From positions 23,501 to 87,500 of the forward strand of contig JACATO010000969.1 in assembly GCA_018389105.1 (NCBI GenBank): a stretch of DNA of 64,000 bases. Reading direction: 5' to 3'. This DNA comes from Nautilus pompilius (taxonomy: Eukaryota; Mollusca; Cephalopoda; Nautilida; Nautilidae). Of this stretch, positions 12,146 to 23,666 are shown piece after piece (within the stretch, counting starts at the first letter, position 1; each line of letters opens with the position of its first letter). The translations under genes and the position numbers were made by a program. The notes below the pieces were generated by a model. That model was not told where the DNA came from. It saw only the letters and a list, made by a program, of their open reading frames with translations, and did no database searches.

Positions 12146-12982
12146 CTTCACCTTTTTTCTAGTGTTTGACGTATTCGGTGTAGATATTAAAATGCTGCTG
12201 CATACAGGCGTAGATTTGTTTGCCAATTTGAAAGAAAAAGAAAATATCATTAATTATTAATTCTAATTTTTTTTTAAAAAAAGAATTGAAAGCCGAACTC
12301 GAATGAGATAAGTGGTCCGGGTTTTGAAACGAGACGTCACCAGTAAAGTACAGACAGACAGGTAAAGGCCAGGTGTTTCAGGTTCGCCTCCTACCTCGGG
12401 AGTCTCCGGGGGGGGGGACAGGTGGACGGGAAAAAGAGAAGGAAAGGCGGAAGCGGGTAAGACATCGGTAGGTGACTCGCCAACTTCTTCCGAGACCGAA
12501 GACAGCGGGTCTTCAATGTTGTTTTCCTCTCGCTAACCCTGGGCAATTAAAACGGATTAAATTAATAAACCGGGGCACCGACTGGTAAAATAGGTTGGTA
12601 AACGTTATAGACCGGATACATTTGTAGAACTGAAATAAAATTTAAAAAAAAATAAACAAGAGACGAGCCGGCCGGCCTGATGATGTAAGACAGAGAACCG
12701 GGGTGGGGTTGGTCATAGTAGATGTGGAGAGGAAGAGGAAGGATGGACCAGGAAATAACAAGGGATAAGCTCTCCAGCTTCTCGCAGGTCGAGATCGAAT
12801 GAGAAACACAAGAAATTTCTCTAAACTTTCTGTAATATAATTTTGCGAATATATATATTTTTTTAAATCCCTAATCTATAAGTTATATCGCTTGTCCTCG
12901 AGATACAGAGGTTGACGGAGGAAAATTAAAGTATTTAAACATTTAAAACCATTTTTAAGAGCTATACCAATATTTTCAAATC
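12146..12982. other. Unique noncoding DNA, no gene seen
   Basis: AT-rich at both ends and GC-richer in the middle (12330-12740). No frame of note and no motif cluster I can defend. Confidence 0.45.
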
Positions 12983-12983
<1 letters not shown>

Positions 12984-13023
<40 letters not shown>

Positions 13024-13080
13024 TTGATGATGAACGTTAATAAACTATTTAATTTAGGGTGTGAGATAGTAATAATAAAC

Positions 13081-13136
<56 letters not shown>

Positions 13137-13156
13137 TATTGTTGTTGTTGTTGTTA
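12984..13156. repeat. Paired (TAA)n and (TTA)n/(TTG)n microsatellites
   Basis: A TAA run (12984-13021), 60 bp of unique DNA, then an ATT run ending in TTG units (13082-13156). The two runs are reverse complements and could form a large hairpin. Confidence 0.95.
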
Positions 13157-13736
13157 AACAACAGTATGTATAGACAAAGACAGCTCGAGTATTTTCGCTG
13201 GAGCCTACAGCCATTTGACTTGGGTACCGACCTGAGGAACATTTGTCTACTCGGGATATAGCGAGTCTCGGGTAAAACCAATATCAGATGTTTTCCCAGT
13301 GGTTATCTTCCTTCGCACACACTCCTCCTTCCTTCTCGTTCTTTCCCCTGTTACCCTCTCTGACGACGCCTGGTTTCCTCCCCCAGATCACATGGCACCG
13401 CGCCTGCGGCTCTTCTGTCGTCGCCGGGGCTCACTGTTCTGACGATGGAGCGCGCAACTCCATCGCGGAGTGGAAATCAAATGGATTGCATGTGTTCATC
13501 AAATGTCTCGGAAGACGGGCCGTCGTTCAAGGCCCCTTCTCCTCTCTCCCTCCCCTCTCAGCGCCTTCGGACCGACCGCCCGCCCGGCTCGCTGGCCCGC
13601 CGCGCACAAAAGTCGTTAGGAACAAGAAAGAATTGTAATGCTAAAGGACGGTCCATATCGTCTCCCTTAATCCCGTGCAGATTCGTGGCGACCCAGAATG
13701 GATGTTAGTTAGCCTGTCTGTCCGTATTGTTGTTTT
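13157..13736. other. Unique DNA with C-rich patches
   Basis: Two overlapping plus-strand frames (13288-13638, 13445-13708) cover this stretch. One follows a pyrimidine-rich CCTCCCCCAG acceptor-like sequence at about 13391, but neither has a recognisable domain and both end in low-complexity Pro/Ser. I do not call a gene. Confidence 0.35.
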
Positions 13737-14518
13737 ATGTGTGTGTGTGTGTGGTGTGTGTGTGTGTGCGCGTGTGTCTACAATGTGGTGAGGGAGAGAG
13801 AGAGAGAAATGGAGACAGAGAGAGAGACAGAGAGAAAGAGGGGAGAGAGGAGAGAGGAGAAGAGACAGAAGAAAGAGAGGAGAGAGAGAGGACAGAGAGA
13901 GAGAAAGAGGGGGGAGGAGAGAGCGAGAGAGGAGAGAGGGAGGAGAGAAGGAGAGGATAAGAGAAGAGCGAAGAGATGGAGAGAGAGGGAGAGGAGAGTA
14001 CAGATAAAGAGAGAGAGAGAGAGAAAGATGGAGAAGAGGGATGAGAGAGAGAGAGAGAGAGAGAGAGGAAGAGATACAGATAACGAGGAGAGAGAGAGGA
14101 GACAGATAAAGAGAGAGAGAGGGAGGAAAGAGGTGAGAAACGAGAGGAAAAGAGAGAGATACAGAGAGAGAGGAGAGAGCGAGAGAGAGATGGAGAGAGA
14201 GAGAGAGAGGGGAGAGAGAGAGCGAGAGAGATACAGATAAAGAGGGGAGAGATGGAGAGAGAGGGAGAGATACAGATAAAGAGAGAGATGGAGAGAGAGA
14301 GAGAGAGATACAGATAAAGAGGGAGAGATGGAGAGAGAGGGAGAGATACAGAGAGAGAGAGAGAGATGGAGGGGAGAGAGAGAGAGAGATACAGATAAAG
14401 AGGGGAGAGATGGAGAGAGAGGGAGAGATACAGATAAAGAGGGGAGAGCTGGAGAGAGAGAGGGAGGGAGATACAGATAAAGAGGGGAGGAGAGAGATGG
14501 AGAGAGAGAGAGAGAGGA
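13737..14518. repeat. (GT)n then 730-bp (GA)n-rich tract
   Basis: A GT run (13737-13777) is followed by purine-rich GA repeats. From about 14230 the tract becomes a degenerate satellite in which the box ATACAGATAAAG recurs every 30-60 bp between GGAGAGATGGAGAGAG blocks. The 296-codon minus-strand frame is Ser/Leu/Pro repeat translation, not a protein. Confidence 0.95.
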
Positions 14519-15560
14519 CTTCTCATTAACTCAATCACACGCGCACTTATCTTGCAGACTGGTTTAATTCTGAGAATAAATACTGCCCTCTTTATATACT
14601 TCACACACACACACACACCACACACACATATCTATATATAGCCATGCTTTAGTGATTTGAAAACAAAAGTCCTGTTGTTGTTTGTGCCTGTAACCGGCCT
14701 CACCAACCCACTTGAACGCCTGTTTATCCAATTATGAATCGTGTTTAAGTACATCTGACTGGCGTTTTCTTTCTTTCTTTCGTCTCTGAGGCCACCTGAT
14801 TTGCTGGCCGTCCATTGTGAAGGGAAGGACCAGCGAGTCGGAGAGCGAGGGTCTCCGTCTCCTCGTCTCACGTGATGGGTGGAAAGTGCGCCTGCCCCAG
14901 TGGCCGCCGGTCGGTGCCGAGCCGAAAAGCCCCCCCCCCAAAACCGATCCTGACAAAGGACGGAGATAAACGCGGCTTCTAGGAACGGAGCCGACAGACA
15001 GACAGACAGATTTTTTTTAAATTTCAAAAGGATTTGCCTATCTGTTAAGCGAATCTAAAAGGAAAGAAAAAAAAACATGCATATAAAATACCGGACTACT
15101 TTTATTTTCGGTTTTCACTCGCGAAAGGAGAGGGGAGGGGAACTCCTTATTAACAAACACGAGCCCCCCTGGCTCAGACCCAGAGCATGTTTCTGCAGGT
15201 GGACGACACCTCCATCCTTCCCTGCGGCTGATCTTTTGTCATGGCTTGTCGAGCTGGGTTTCCGCCTCATGGATAAACAAACAAGAAATATTATTATTAT
15301 TATTATTGACTGACATAAAGAACCAGGTCATCTTTACTCGGTATTTACATGAGATTTACTTTATGTCTGATGTGATGCAAATTCCACGTCAGGCCTTTTC
15401 GGTCGGCTATGCCAGTCTTTAAAGGTGCCCCAACTGCCCTCGTTAGGGGATTATCTCGTACCGGGATCACCTGTCAGCCAGACCCCATCCAGTAGTCGAT
15501 CGGTGACTTGCTCGCGTTGGAATTTCCTTAAAACGACGCGTTTACGGCCTCACCAAACCG
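14519..15560. other. Unique DNA with small microsatellites
   Basis: It contains (CA)n at 14602-14629 followed by TA, a (GACA)n at 14995-15009 and (TTA)n at 15290-15307. Minus-strand frames at 14632-15027 show no recognisable protein. Confidence 0.45.
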
Positions 15561-15561
15561 G

Positions 15562-15600
15562 GTGTGTGTATGTGTGTGTGTGTGTGTGTATGTGTGTGTC
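15562..15600. repeat. (GT)n microsatellite
   Basis: GT run with two AT interruptions. Confidence 0.9.
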
Positions 15601-16756
15601 ACGTTATGGCCGTAGATGAAGAATGGAAACCGAGTCCACCGACTGCCAGAGCCGAGGAAATGTCACGAATCTTCCCCGCAGCTCCCCGCCCGCATTGACG
15701 GTTAGCCAAAAACGATCGGGATATTTATGGCCAAACAGCCCGATCGACCTAGCGGATCTCGAGGAAGGAACTCTGCGACTGACAATGACTGTAAATCAGC
15801 ATTGACGAGCTCTGCTAATGGGTTTGTTTGCTGGATTTCCTTCGTGTCATCTCTACTTATCGGGGTGAAAACGATAATTTTGAAACGGTTGGTCGTTCTA
15901 ATCGGTGACACTGGCTACGGGAAGGAAAGTAAATACTTCTTTTAAATCTGAGCTTAGAAAATGCACACACACACACACACAATATTTCGTTTTAGGGGCA
16001 CACTAACTTTATTGCCGTTAAACACTACAAAACAATCGACCCCCCCCCCCACTTCTGCAATTTGTCTGCTATATATTTCGTTTCCCGGTTCCCGGTTCTG
16101 TCGAACCCGAGCCGCGGCCATGTCGAGTACTTGAGAAGAGGTAAAATATCTCTCTCTCTCTCTCTCGAGATACCCGAGAGCGAATTTAAACGACTCGCAG
16201 CCGACTGACGGCTTGACGATAAAAGCTGTAGACTTGAGAAGAGAGAGAGAGAGAGAGAGAAGGCAAAAAAAAAGAATTCCGTTTTCGGGGATCACTCGAG
16301 CATGGCGAGCCAGCCGACAGCTCTGAATGCTCGTAGACTCGCTGGAGACCGGGGGAACGTATATTATGAAAGTGACGGCTCTCGGTTGTGTCGCGCGCGC
16401 CGGGGCGAGACAAGGGGGGGATAAATACGTGTGTGGAGCCGGGGGGACGAAAGCTGGTTCCAATCGCGGCCTGTCAGTGGCGCTTATGTCTCACCACGTA
16501 ATCGTCGGTGAAAGGATTAATTCTAAGCTATGCCAAGTATTTATTTACCGTCAGACCTACTTTAACAAGAAAATTACCAACTGTAATTGCGATTTTAACA
16601 GGTGGACTCGTTGTTATTAACAATAGATCCGTGCGATAATTAATAATTTTTTTTTTGAAATATAATAATAGGAAATTTGTTAGGGTTCGAATCCTAATTT
16701 TTTCTTTTCCACTTAAAAAGAAAACAAAACTATTAGTTTCAGGAATTTGCATTAAT
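15601..16756. other. Unique DNA with short CA, CT and GA runs
   Basis: Runs are (CA)n 15962-15981, (CT)n 16150-16167 and (GA)n 16239-16261. An inverted repeat CGATCGGG (15713-15720) / CCCGATCG (15739-15746) can form an 8-bp stem. No exon could be supported. Confidence 0.45.
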
Positions 16757-16771
16757 GAGAGAGAGAGGGGG

Positions 16772-16813
<42 letters not shown>

Positions 16814-17022
16814 CGAGAGAGGAAGAGAGAGAGGAGAAGGAGAGGAGAGAGAGAGAGAGAGAGAGGAGGGAGAGGGAGGAGGGAGAGGAGAGAGAGAGAG
16901 AGATGGATGAAGAGATAGAGAGAGAAGGAGAGAGAGAGAGAGATGGAGAGAGAGAGATGGAGAGATTGGAGAGAGAGAGAGAAGGAGAGAGAGAGATGAG
17001 AGAGGAGAGAGAGAGAGAGAGG
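16757..17022. repeat. (GA)n-rich tract
   Basis: Purine-only GA/GGA repeats with GAGATGGA variants. Confidence 0.95.
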
Positions 17023-17105
17023 ATTTGCTTTACGAGAATTTTCTATTGCAGGTGAAAGACTGAAAACCAGGTTCGGCTGAATCCTGTCAAAGTTACCCCT
17101 ACTTG

Positions 17106-17136
17106 TTAACTCGCACTGGCACTAATACGGTTTGAA
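17106..17136 (+). promoter_or_regulatory. Dispersed motif, copy 2
   Basis: TTAACTCGCACTGGCACT differs from the 18-base exact pair (6884 and 56679) by three transitions only. It continues as AATACGGTTTGAA, a tail shared with the copy at 17867. Confidence 0.35.
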
Positions 17137-17768
17137 AAAAATGCAAATAACTTAATTTTTTTCGACAGCCGGCATGAAGAACTGATGCGATTTCTGTGAG
17201 TATCACCGCGAATTAATAACTGACGCAGCATTTATCTGCGTAAAGTGTCCCCTCACCCCCACAACTCGAGACGGGCAAACCACAATCCTAGCTTCGGGGT
17301 AACTTCAGTATTAATAATTAAAAAGAAGAAAGAATCCGCTAATATACAGTCGGATAATGGAGTCTACGTGTTTTGGGGGATTTCAGAGTCGAACGCGCGC
17401 GTTTGAACGATTTTCCCGTCAGCGCAGCCCCACCTTCGGCCGAGCGAAGAAAGGAAAATCGTTCGGGGGGAATTGTCCGGCGCAATTCTGAAGCCATGTC
17501 GTGCGTGCTATGTTCATTTATTGCGTTTTGCCCAGGGAATACCGTCAGGGGCTGTTCATGCTTGGCAGAGACAAATCCATAACTGTAACGAACTGGAAGC
17601 TTTTGACGGGGAGGGGGGCGGGGAGACATTAATCCCAGTTTTCGCCCCCCCCTCTCTCTCCTTTTCCTTTTCTTACCGATTCTCGTTTTCTATTAGCGCC
17701 TCCACTGCAATCTAGACACGGTTCTCGTCGTGCTGCAAGTTCTGTCAGGATTTTCTTGCACCCAGGGC

Positions 17769-17811
17769 GTTGCCTGGCAACCGACCGGTGTCAGACCGGC
17801 GCTGGTCGGTT
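17769..17811. promoter_or_regulatory. RFX-type X-box overlapping a hairpin
   Basis: GTTGCCTGGCAAC (17769-17781) has two perfect inverted X-box half-sites with a 1-bp spacer, the known binding form for RFX factors that control ciliary and other genes. Overlapping it, AACCGACC (17779-17786) and GGTCGGTT (17804-17811) form an 8-bp perfect inverted repeat. Which gene it might serve is unknown. Confidence 0.4.
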
Positions 17812-17866
17812 TATTCCTTCATCAAAAAACGCTTTACAGCGCAGGGAGCTCGCCCGGCAGCTCACT

Positions 17867-17896
17867 GACTTGCAGTGGCACTGATACGATTTTGAA
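17867..17896 (+). promoter_or_regulatory. Dispersed motif, copy 3
   Basis: GACTTGCAGTGGCACTGATACGATTTTGAA aligns to copy 2 (17106-17136), best over the TGGCACTRATACGRTTTGAA half. It lies about 760 bp from copy 2 in the same orientation. Confidence 0.3.
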
Positions 17897-18839
17897 GCCT
17901 GAAAACACCTTTCGATAATCTAAAGCCAGATTCCGATGGCGGAACGGGCAGTTATTGGCTTCCTGCCGTCTAGGGGTGGGGTGGTGGTCGGCTCTGCTAC
18001 TGCCCGCTTCAGTTGTATAATTAAAAAAAACAGAGAAGCGGCGACACAAAACATTTTGATATCATGAATGAGCTGAATGTAACAACTCAGGTTTTAGGTA
18101 GTAATATAACTTCCAAAAACCCGCTTACATCGATCGCCAGAGCTTTGACACGTATAACGAACGGGTAACTTGGTTCGCAAATCGCCAACTGTATACATGA
18201 AATAATGAAAGATTACCTACCCTATCGATACTTCGGAAATCGATCTTGTCTGTTTCCGAGCTCTCTAAAAATAAAGAGTAGGGAAAGTGATGGCTTCAGA
18301 ACCCATACGACAGCGCACCACCGTCTTGCGCAACGAGGGATATCCTCCGAGAAGTCTTGGAGTTTAAATTTACGTAGTTTCCTTAAAATCAGTAATATAG
18401 GGGAGGGTTTTATTTATATATTTTTTTTATTATTTAAAAAAAAAATTGCTTATTAAGATACTTCGGTGACATTTAAAGGGCTTTGCCAGCGTGTTGATTT
18501 AAAGTTGTCACATTTAATCAGTGATGGTAGGTGGTGGTGGTGGGGATCTGAATGGTATTCTAGGGTCTGCGAGCGAGTCAGCTTTGTGACTGGACACAAA
18601 CAAATCGCTGGAAAGGCGAGAAGTCGGGACGGGGAAGAAAACGAGGGAGCAATGTGACGAGTCCGGGAAAGACGTCGTACGCCATTCTTAGCAGCGCCTC
18701 GCGAGAACAAAGGACCCAAATGAGATTGGCCCCGGGTTGCTGTTGTCGTTCGTGATCCCTCCGCCTCCGCCCCGCGCTGTTTTATTATTATGTTTTTCTC
18801 CCAATATTTATATTCATAACATCGTTCCCCCCCTCCCCC
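17897..18839. other. Unique noncoding DNA, no gene seen
   Basis: AT-rich around 18400-18450 and otherwise unremarkable. The 169-codon minus-strand frame (18453-18962) runs into the CpG-rich segment and has no recognisable domain. Long frames are expected in such GC-rich DNA. Confidence 0.4.
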
Positions 18840-19270
18840 CCGCCTGCTCCGCATTCGACACCGCCGGCGTGTAAAAAAGGGGCCGCGGAGAATAGGTCTC
18901 GGTTTACCACGGGGGCCATCGTCCACGTCTCGCCGCTGTCGTGAACTGGGGCGCTGGCGCATGCGACACCCGCCGCCCGGCGGAAGTCGAGTCGACCGCG
19001 AGACGTGTTAGGGATTTCTGAATCGCAAACGTAAATATCTGACACTTCCCCTCTGCAGGCTGGTGAAGTCACGTTCCTGGGCCGAACCCTGCTCCACAAT
19101 CACCGCCCACCTCCGCTCCCGACAATTCCCAATTTCGTTTTCCCATTTCCTACGCACCTCGGTTGTTCCGAGACCGAGGCGATCGCGTGGCTGCAAACAG
19201 AATCCAGCGGTCTTCCCCTGTCTTCGAGGAAAAGATTCCCTTTCTCCCTCCATCGCCGCCCCCTCCAAAC
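18840..19270. promoter_or_regulatory. CpG-rich promoter-like segment
   Basis: CpG is dense from about 18840 to 19020. The segment carries an NRF1-like GGCGCATGCG (18956-18965) and an ETS-type CGGAAGT (18981-18987), a pairing common in CpG-rich promoters without a TATA box. A second C-rich half follows to 19270. No first exon could be fixed on either strand. Confidence 0.3.
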
Positions 19271-22110
19271 CCAAACCGACTCTAATTATCACCGCCGAAA
19301 GAAAATATTTTCACTGGTAACAAGGGTAATAAAGTTAATACTGACCGGTTTGCGTAATCTCGATTCAAATGTCGTTACTATCTCGTTCCGGTGTTGACAG
19401 ACCAAACACCCCGCGAGTTTGTTGACACGCCGGATAAAAGACGCTGGCTGGCATGTAAATTTCAAAGAAATTAACATCACACAGACAAACATCTCGCACG
19501 TCGTTGTTGCGGTTTGGTCAGATTCTCTTTATCTCGGGAATCGCATCTTCAGAGATCTGTTCAATTACCGCCAGCAGCACGTCACCAGCCATCTCTCTCT
19601 CCATCTCTCCATATCTCTCTCCCTTTCTTTCTCCAGGAATTCGAGTTCAGCTCGCTGCCAGAATTCAACTTTCTTCTCTATGAGAACAACCGCATAAGAA
19701 CCAACAACAGACCGGGTAAACAATGCTTAGAACAACTGTATACAAAAAGTAAATAATTTCATTTTACTAATGGAATCAAGTCTCCAGTTTTATACTTGGC
19801 GATCGAACGCGTCCTCCCTTCTTTCTTCTCGCTTCTGTTGTTGCACATCGGTTGTCGTCCGTAAGTCAACTTATCTGAATCTACTGATGTCTAAAAAAGT
19901 GGGGGATCTCTGACGTCAGTAATTTCAGAAACGTCTTCCCTTTCTCGCGTAGGGGTCTTGTTTCATTAACCAAAGATTCTGCTCGAAAACTAACCATTCC
20001 AGTCTGCACTGTCACACCTGATTTTCCCGCGACACTTAAAAACTGCGCTTGTGTGTGTATGTATATAGGTTTATAAAGGGTTAAATAAGGTTTGAAGCAG
20101 AGAAAATCTCCAGGAAACTATCAGTTACATTTGCAGAGGAGTTAATCGCCCCTAACGTCCACAGGTGGCTTTGATACAAGTTTGTCAGATATACTGACCT
20201 TGACCCTTTCTTAAAGAAAAAGGTCCATAAAATAGAAAAGAAATTTAAAGAATCAAAACTCAAAAGAAAGTGGGTCATCCATCAGTTGGAAGACAACGAT
20301 GGCGACAAACAGTTCGTGTTAAGTTACCTTAATCTGAAGAAAGCGACAGTAATCTTGGATTAGCCAGTTTACAGAGTCGAACGCGAGGTGCTCGCTCAGA
20401 AAACAAACGCACTTCAGGAGGTCAGACTGACTAATGTACGATCACCGAAGCAGCGGGGTTTACCAAGATTATCGCGCTAGTTACCGGAGCTGCGCTGTCT
20501 AGTACGAGTTCATTAGTGTCAGCAAACACCAATGAAAGAGACACTGGGATATATTATTACCTTCCAAACCACTAGTAGCGTCGATCCGTTAATGTTCGGG
20601 TTTGGGCCGCAATATTTCACTAAGTTGAAGCGGGTTGTCTTTCACTTGCACACAAGTTTTGGATTTTCGTACTTCGGCGGTCACCAACGAACAGGTCCCC
20701 CCCCCCACCCCGGGGGGCCACAGACAACAGCCGATTTTCCTCAAGCCGTATCTGTCTACAGCATTTCATTTTCTGATCCTCATTGCCTCCAACGCGAGGT
20801 TTCGTCAAACCGAGACGCGAGATACATCGGTATGGTTTCCTGCGAAAAGTTTACACAAGCACTGGCCTGACAATGAAGTCATAAACGTATTTGTTAGCGG
20901 TCGTGAGAAGTGAACAATCAACTCGCATTTTTACCGTGAATACGCCAGGAAAAAAAAAACGGATCATTGTTCCGCATAATGTAACATCGCAGCAGTACAT
21001 TGGCCAGCCCGTATTCTAAACCAACTCCTAATCGAGTATATTCCTGATGGTATTAGAGCTACGGCGAATACTGGAGACTTTATTACGTCCCATATCAAAT
21101 CGCATACTGACGAATAAAGCTTGTGAACACGGGTGGCTACGAGAGACTTCTATTCCCTTTATTACAAGCATCGATTGGAATAAAGTTAAGCTCGGAGAAA
21201 GTGGACTTTTTTCTTCTTTTTTTCCGCCAGTAAAAACAAGTCGCCATTTCTCTCCCGCTCTTGCATCGCGTGGAACATATTGAACCAAAGTGGTTTTTTT
21301 TTTTTTTTTTCAGATTCGACTGGGGAACATCGATACACGGAAACAAGAGAACTCGCCGTTAATTTACATTTTTCTGTTGCTGCTCAGTTGGTCCATCAAC
21401 CGTTCTTGATTGCCGTCTCACTTTCGCTAGTTTTTTCCGCGTAGGTCTATTTTTTTGTTGTTGTTTTGCTTGTTTTCCCAGAACTGTATTTAAGTCGTAC
21501 TTCTATTTTATTAAGATAAACAAACGACACAAAAATTCTCTCTCTCTCTCTTTTTTAATATTAGTACATTTTCATTTGTTTGAACGTTTTTTTTGTTTTT
21601 TTTTAATATTACTGTCGACTGAACCATCAGATTTATTTCACTATTCTTTAAAAAGATAATTCATCTTAAAATATCTCTGGCTTTTGTCAAGTGTATTTAC
21701 GCATCATCCTCTTTATTTTTGATTGCCTGTGTAGTATCTTTCGTAGAGGCAAATCTACCTTGGAAACACCCCCCCCCAACCGATGTTTTCGTGGGCTGCT
21801 TGCCAGTGTATGCGCGATAGTTTTTCTCTCCAAACCCACGGTGTTTTTTTTTTTTTTTATTATTAGGCGTACATACACTTTTGAATGTCCGGGGTATTTT
21901 TTTTTTTTTTTTTTTTTTAAAAACGAAAATCTGTAAAAGCAGATACCGAGTGGCGACTCTCAGCAGAAGGCATCAAAACAAAATAGTGTACATATCTCCC
22001 GACTAAGAAAACAAAGCAAAAAAAAAAAAAATAGACTATTGTTTCAGTCGGTCCCCTCGCAGTAACCACCCCTCCTCTCCTCCTCCTCTCCTCCTCCTCC
22101 TCCCTCGGCC
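19271..22110. other. Unique noncoding DNA, no gene seen
   Basis: It includes a small CT patch (19591-19634), long T runs (21295-21310, 21844-21858, 21896-21918), an isolated TGACGTCA at 19911-19918 and a partial, rearranged match to the dispersed motif at 20501-20523 on the minus strand. Short frames on both strands have no recognisable features. Confidence 0.4.
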
Positions 22111-22240
22111 CTGACAGCTTTAGCAGACCTCGCCCGCTGGTGTCGGCAACCTGGTTATCCTATCTGCGGTCCGATAACCCTTCCTCTCTGCCAAGCCCTT
22201 CACTGACGCGGGTTATCTGCTGTCAGGCCCTGTCACTTCA
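22111..22240. promoter_or_regulatory. Cluster of GATA and TALE-type sites
   Basis: Four GATA-type words lie within 65 bp: GGTTATC (22153-22159), CTATCTG (22160-22166), GATAACC (22173-22179) and GGTTATC (22211-22217). GGTTATC and GATAACC form an inverted repeat. TALE-homeodomain words flank them: TGACAG (22112-22117) and CTGTCA twice (22220-22225, 22230-22235). Dense mixed sites like this are typical of enhancers. Which factors would bind, and the target gene, are inference. Confidence 0.35.
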
Positions 22241-22680
22241 TAAAAGTTAACTCTATATTAAGTTTCTGGCCCTTCCGAGAGGGACGGTTCTTCAATTAGC
22301 AGAATTCCGCATCGTGATCGCCGGAACGATATCGTCCACTTCGCTCGTTTCGTCATTCCTCGTTTTATACTCCGGTCCCCAGTAAACGGGATCGGTGGCG
22401 GGTTTTCCAAGGTCATTTCGGCGCTGTTTGTCCGAATAAATAGGGAGTAAATCGAGCCCCCTCCCCACGTGTTTCTATGATCGCCGCCTTCGCGGCATTG
22501 AAACCCTACCATCTTTTGCTTAGCAGTAATCATCGTGTTAGATCTCGATTCCAGAGAGACCGATCCGATTTTTGTGTCGACTGGCTTTATATCTATACAA
22601 AAGTATGATTAATTGGGAACCGACCAACGATAGCCAAAGTATCTTTATATATCTTTCAAATTGAAATGCATGGTTCATTC

Positions 22681-23330
22681 ATCTCTCTCTATGTACTGAC
22701 GTCATATATCTCTTTCACGTCATATCTCTCTATGTACTGACGTCATATATCTCTTTCACGTCATATCTCTCTATGTATTGACCTCATATATCTTTCACGT
22801 CATATATCTCTTTACTGACGTCACATCTCTCTCTATGTACTGACGTCATATATCTCTTTCACGTCACATCTCTCTCTATGTATTGACGTCATATATCTCT
22901 TTCACGTCATATCTCTTTACTGACGTCACATCTCTCTCTATGTACTGACGTCATATATCTCTTTACTGACGTCACATCTCTCTCTATGTACTGACGTCAT
23001 ATATCTCTTACTGACGTCACATCTCTCTCTATGTACTGACGTCATATATCTCTTTACTGACGTCACATCTCTCTCTATGTACTGACGTCATATATCTCTT
23101 TACTGACGTCACATCTCTCTCTATGTACTGACGTCATATATCTCTTTACTGACGTCACATCTCTCTCTATGTACTGACGTCATATATCTCTTTCACGTCA
23201 TATCTCTCTATGTATTGACGTCATATATCTCTTTCACGTCATATATCTCTTTACTGACGTCACATCTCTCTCTATGTACTGACGTCACATCTCTCTTTAC
23301 TAACGTCTCTCTCTCTCTCTCTCTCTCCCC
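22681..23330 (+). repeat. CRE satellite array 1
   Basis: Tandem array whose best-preserved unit is 46 bp and holds two TGACGTCA palindromes, 21 and 25 bp apart start to start, separated by TATATCTCTTTAC and CATCTCTCTCTATGTAC. There are about 20 perfect TGACGTCA copies, plus degraded forms such as TTTCACGTCA. It ends in a (CT)n run. TGACGTCA is the known site of CREB/ATF bZIP factors; whether these copies are bound is unknown. Confidence 0.95.
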
Positions 23331-23666
23331 ATCTTCTTTTTTATGCAAGTCACGGCCAATAAAATCGTGATGAGTGACAACACCCAGTCAGTCGTATTAA
23401 GGGACAGACACTGAGAAACAGTAAAGCCAAAGCTAGAGATGCACCCCAAAACGGGCGCTTACTGGCGCGGCCAAACGTTTTGCATCAGCCTAAAATTGTA
23501 AAATGTCCCTGGATGAGGCGGAACTTAAACCTGCTGACTTATTTGCGTGGTAACATTGTCATAATAACGTGTTAGAGTGCACGCCGCTCTGTAGTGTACC
23601 TCCTCCGCTTACTTAATGGCCAGAAACGATCAACCTTGAAAAACGTTGGCAAAGTTCTAATATATT
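23331..23666. other. Unique noncoding DNA, no gene seen
   Basis: Moderate GC, no repeat and no supported exon or site. Confidence 0.45.

Noticed and set aside
13288..13708. Two overlapping frames after a CCCCCAG acceptor-like sequence
   Set aside because: No recognisable domain, a low-complexity Pro/Ser end and no donor that would define an exon.
13735..14625. 296-codon Ser/Leu/Pro minus-strand frame and 167-codon Arg/Glu plus-strand frame
   Set aside because: Both are pure GA/CT repeat translation.
16675..16705. Perfect tRNA B-box word GGTTCGAATCC
   Set aside because: No A-box or cloverleaf upstream; the region before it is T-rich and AT repeats.
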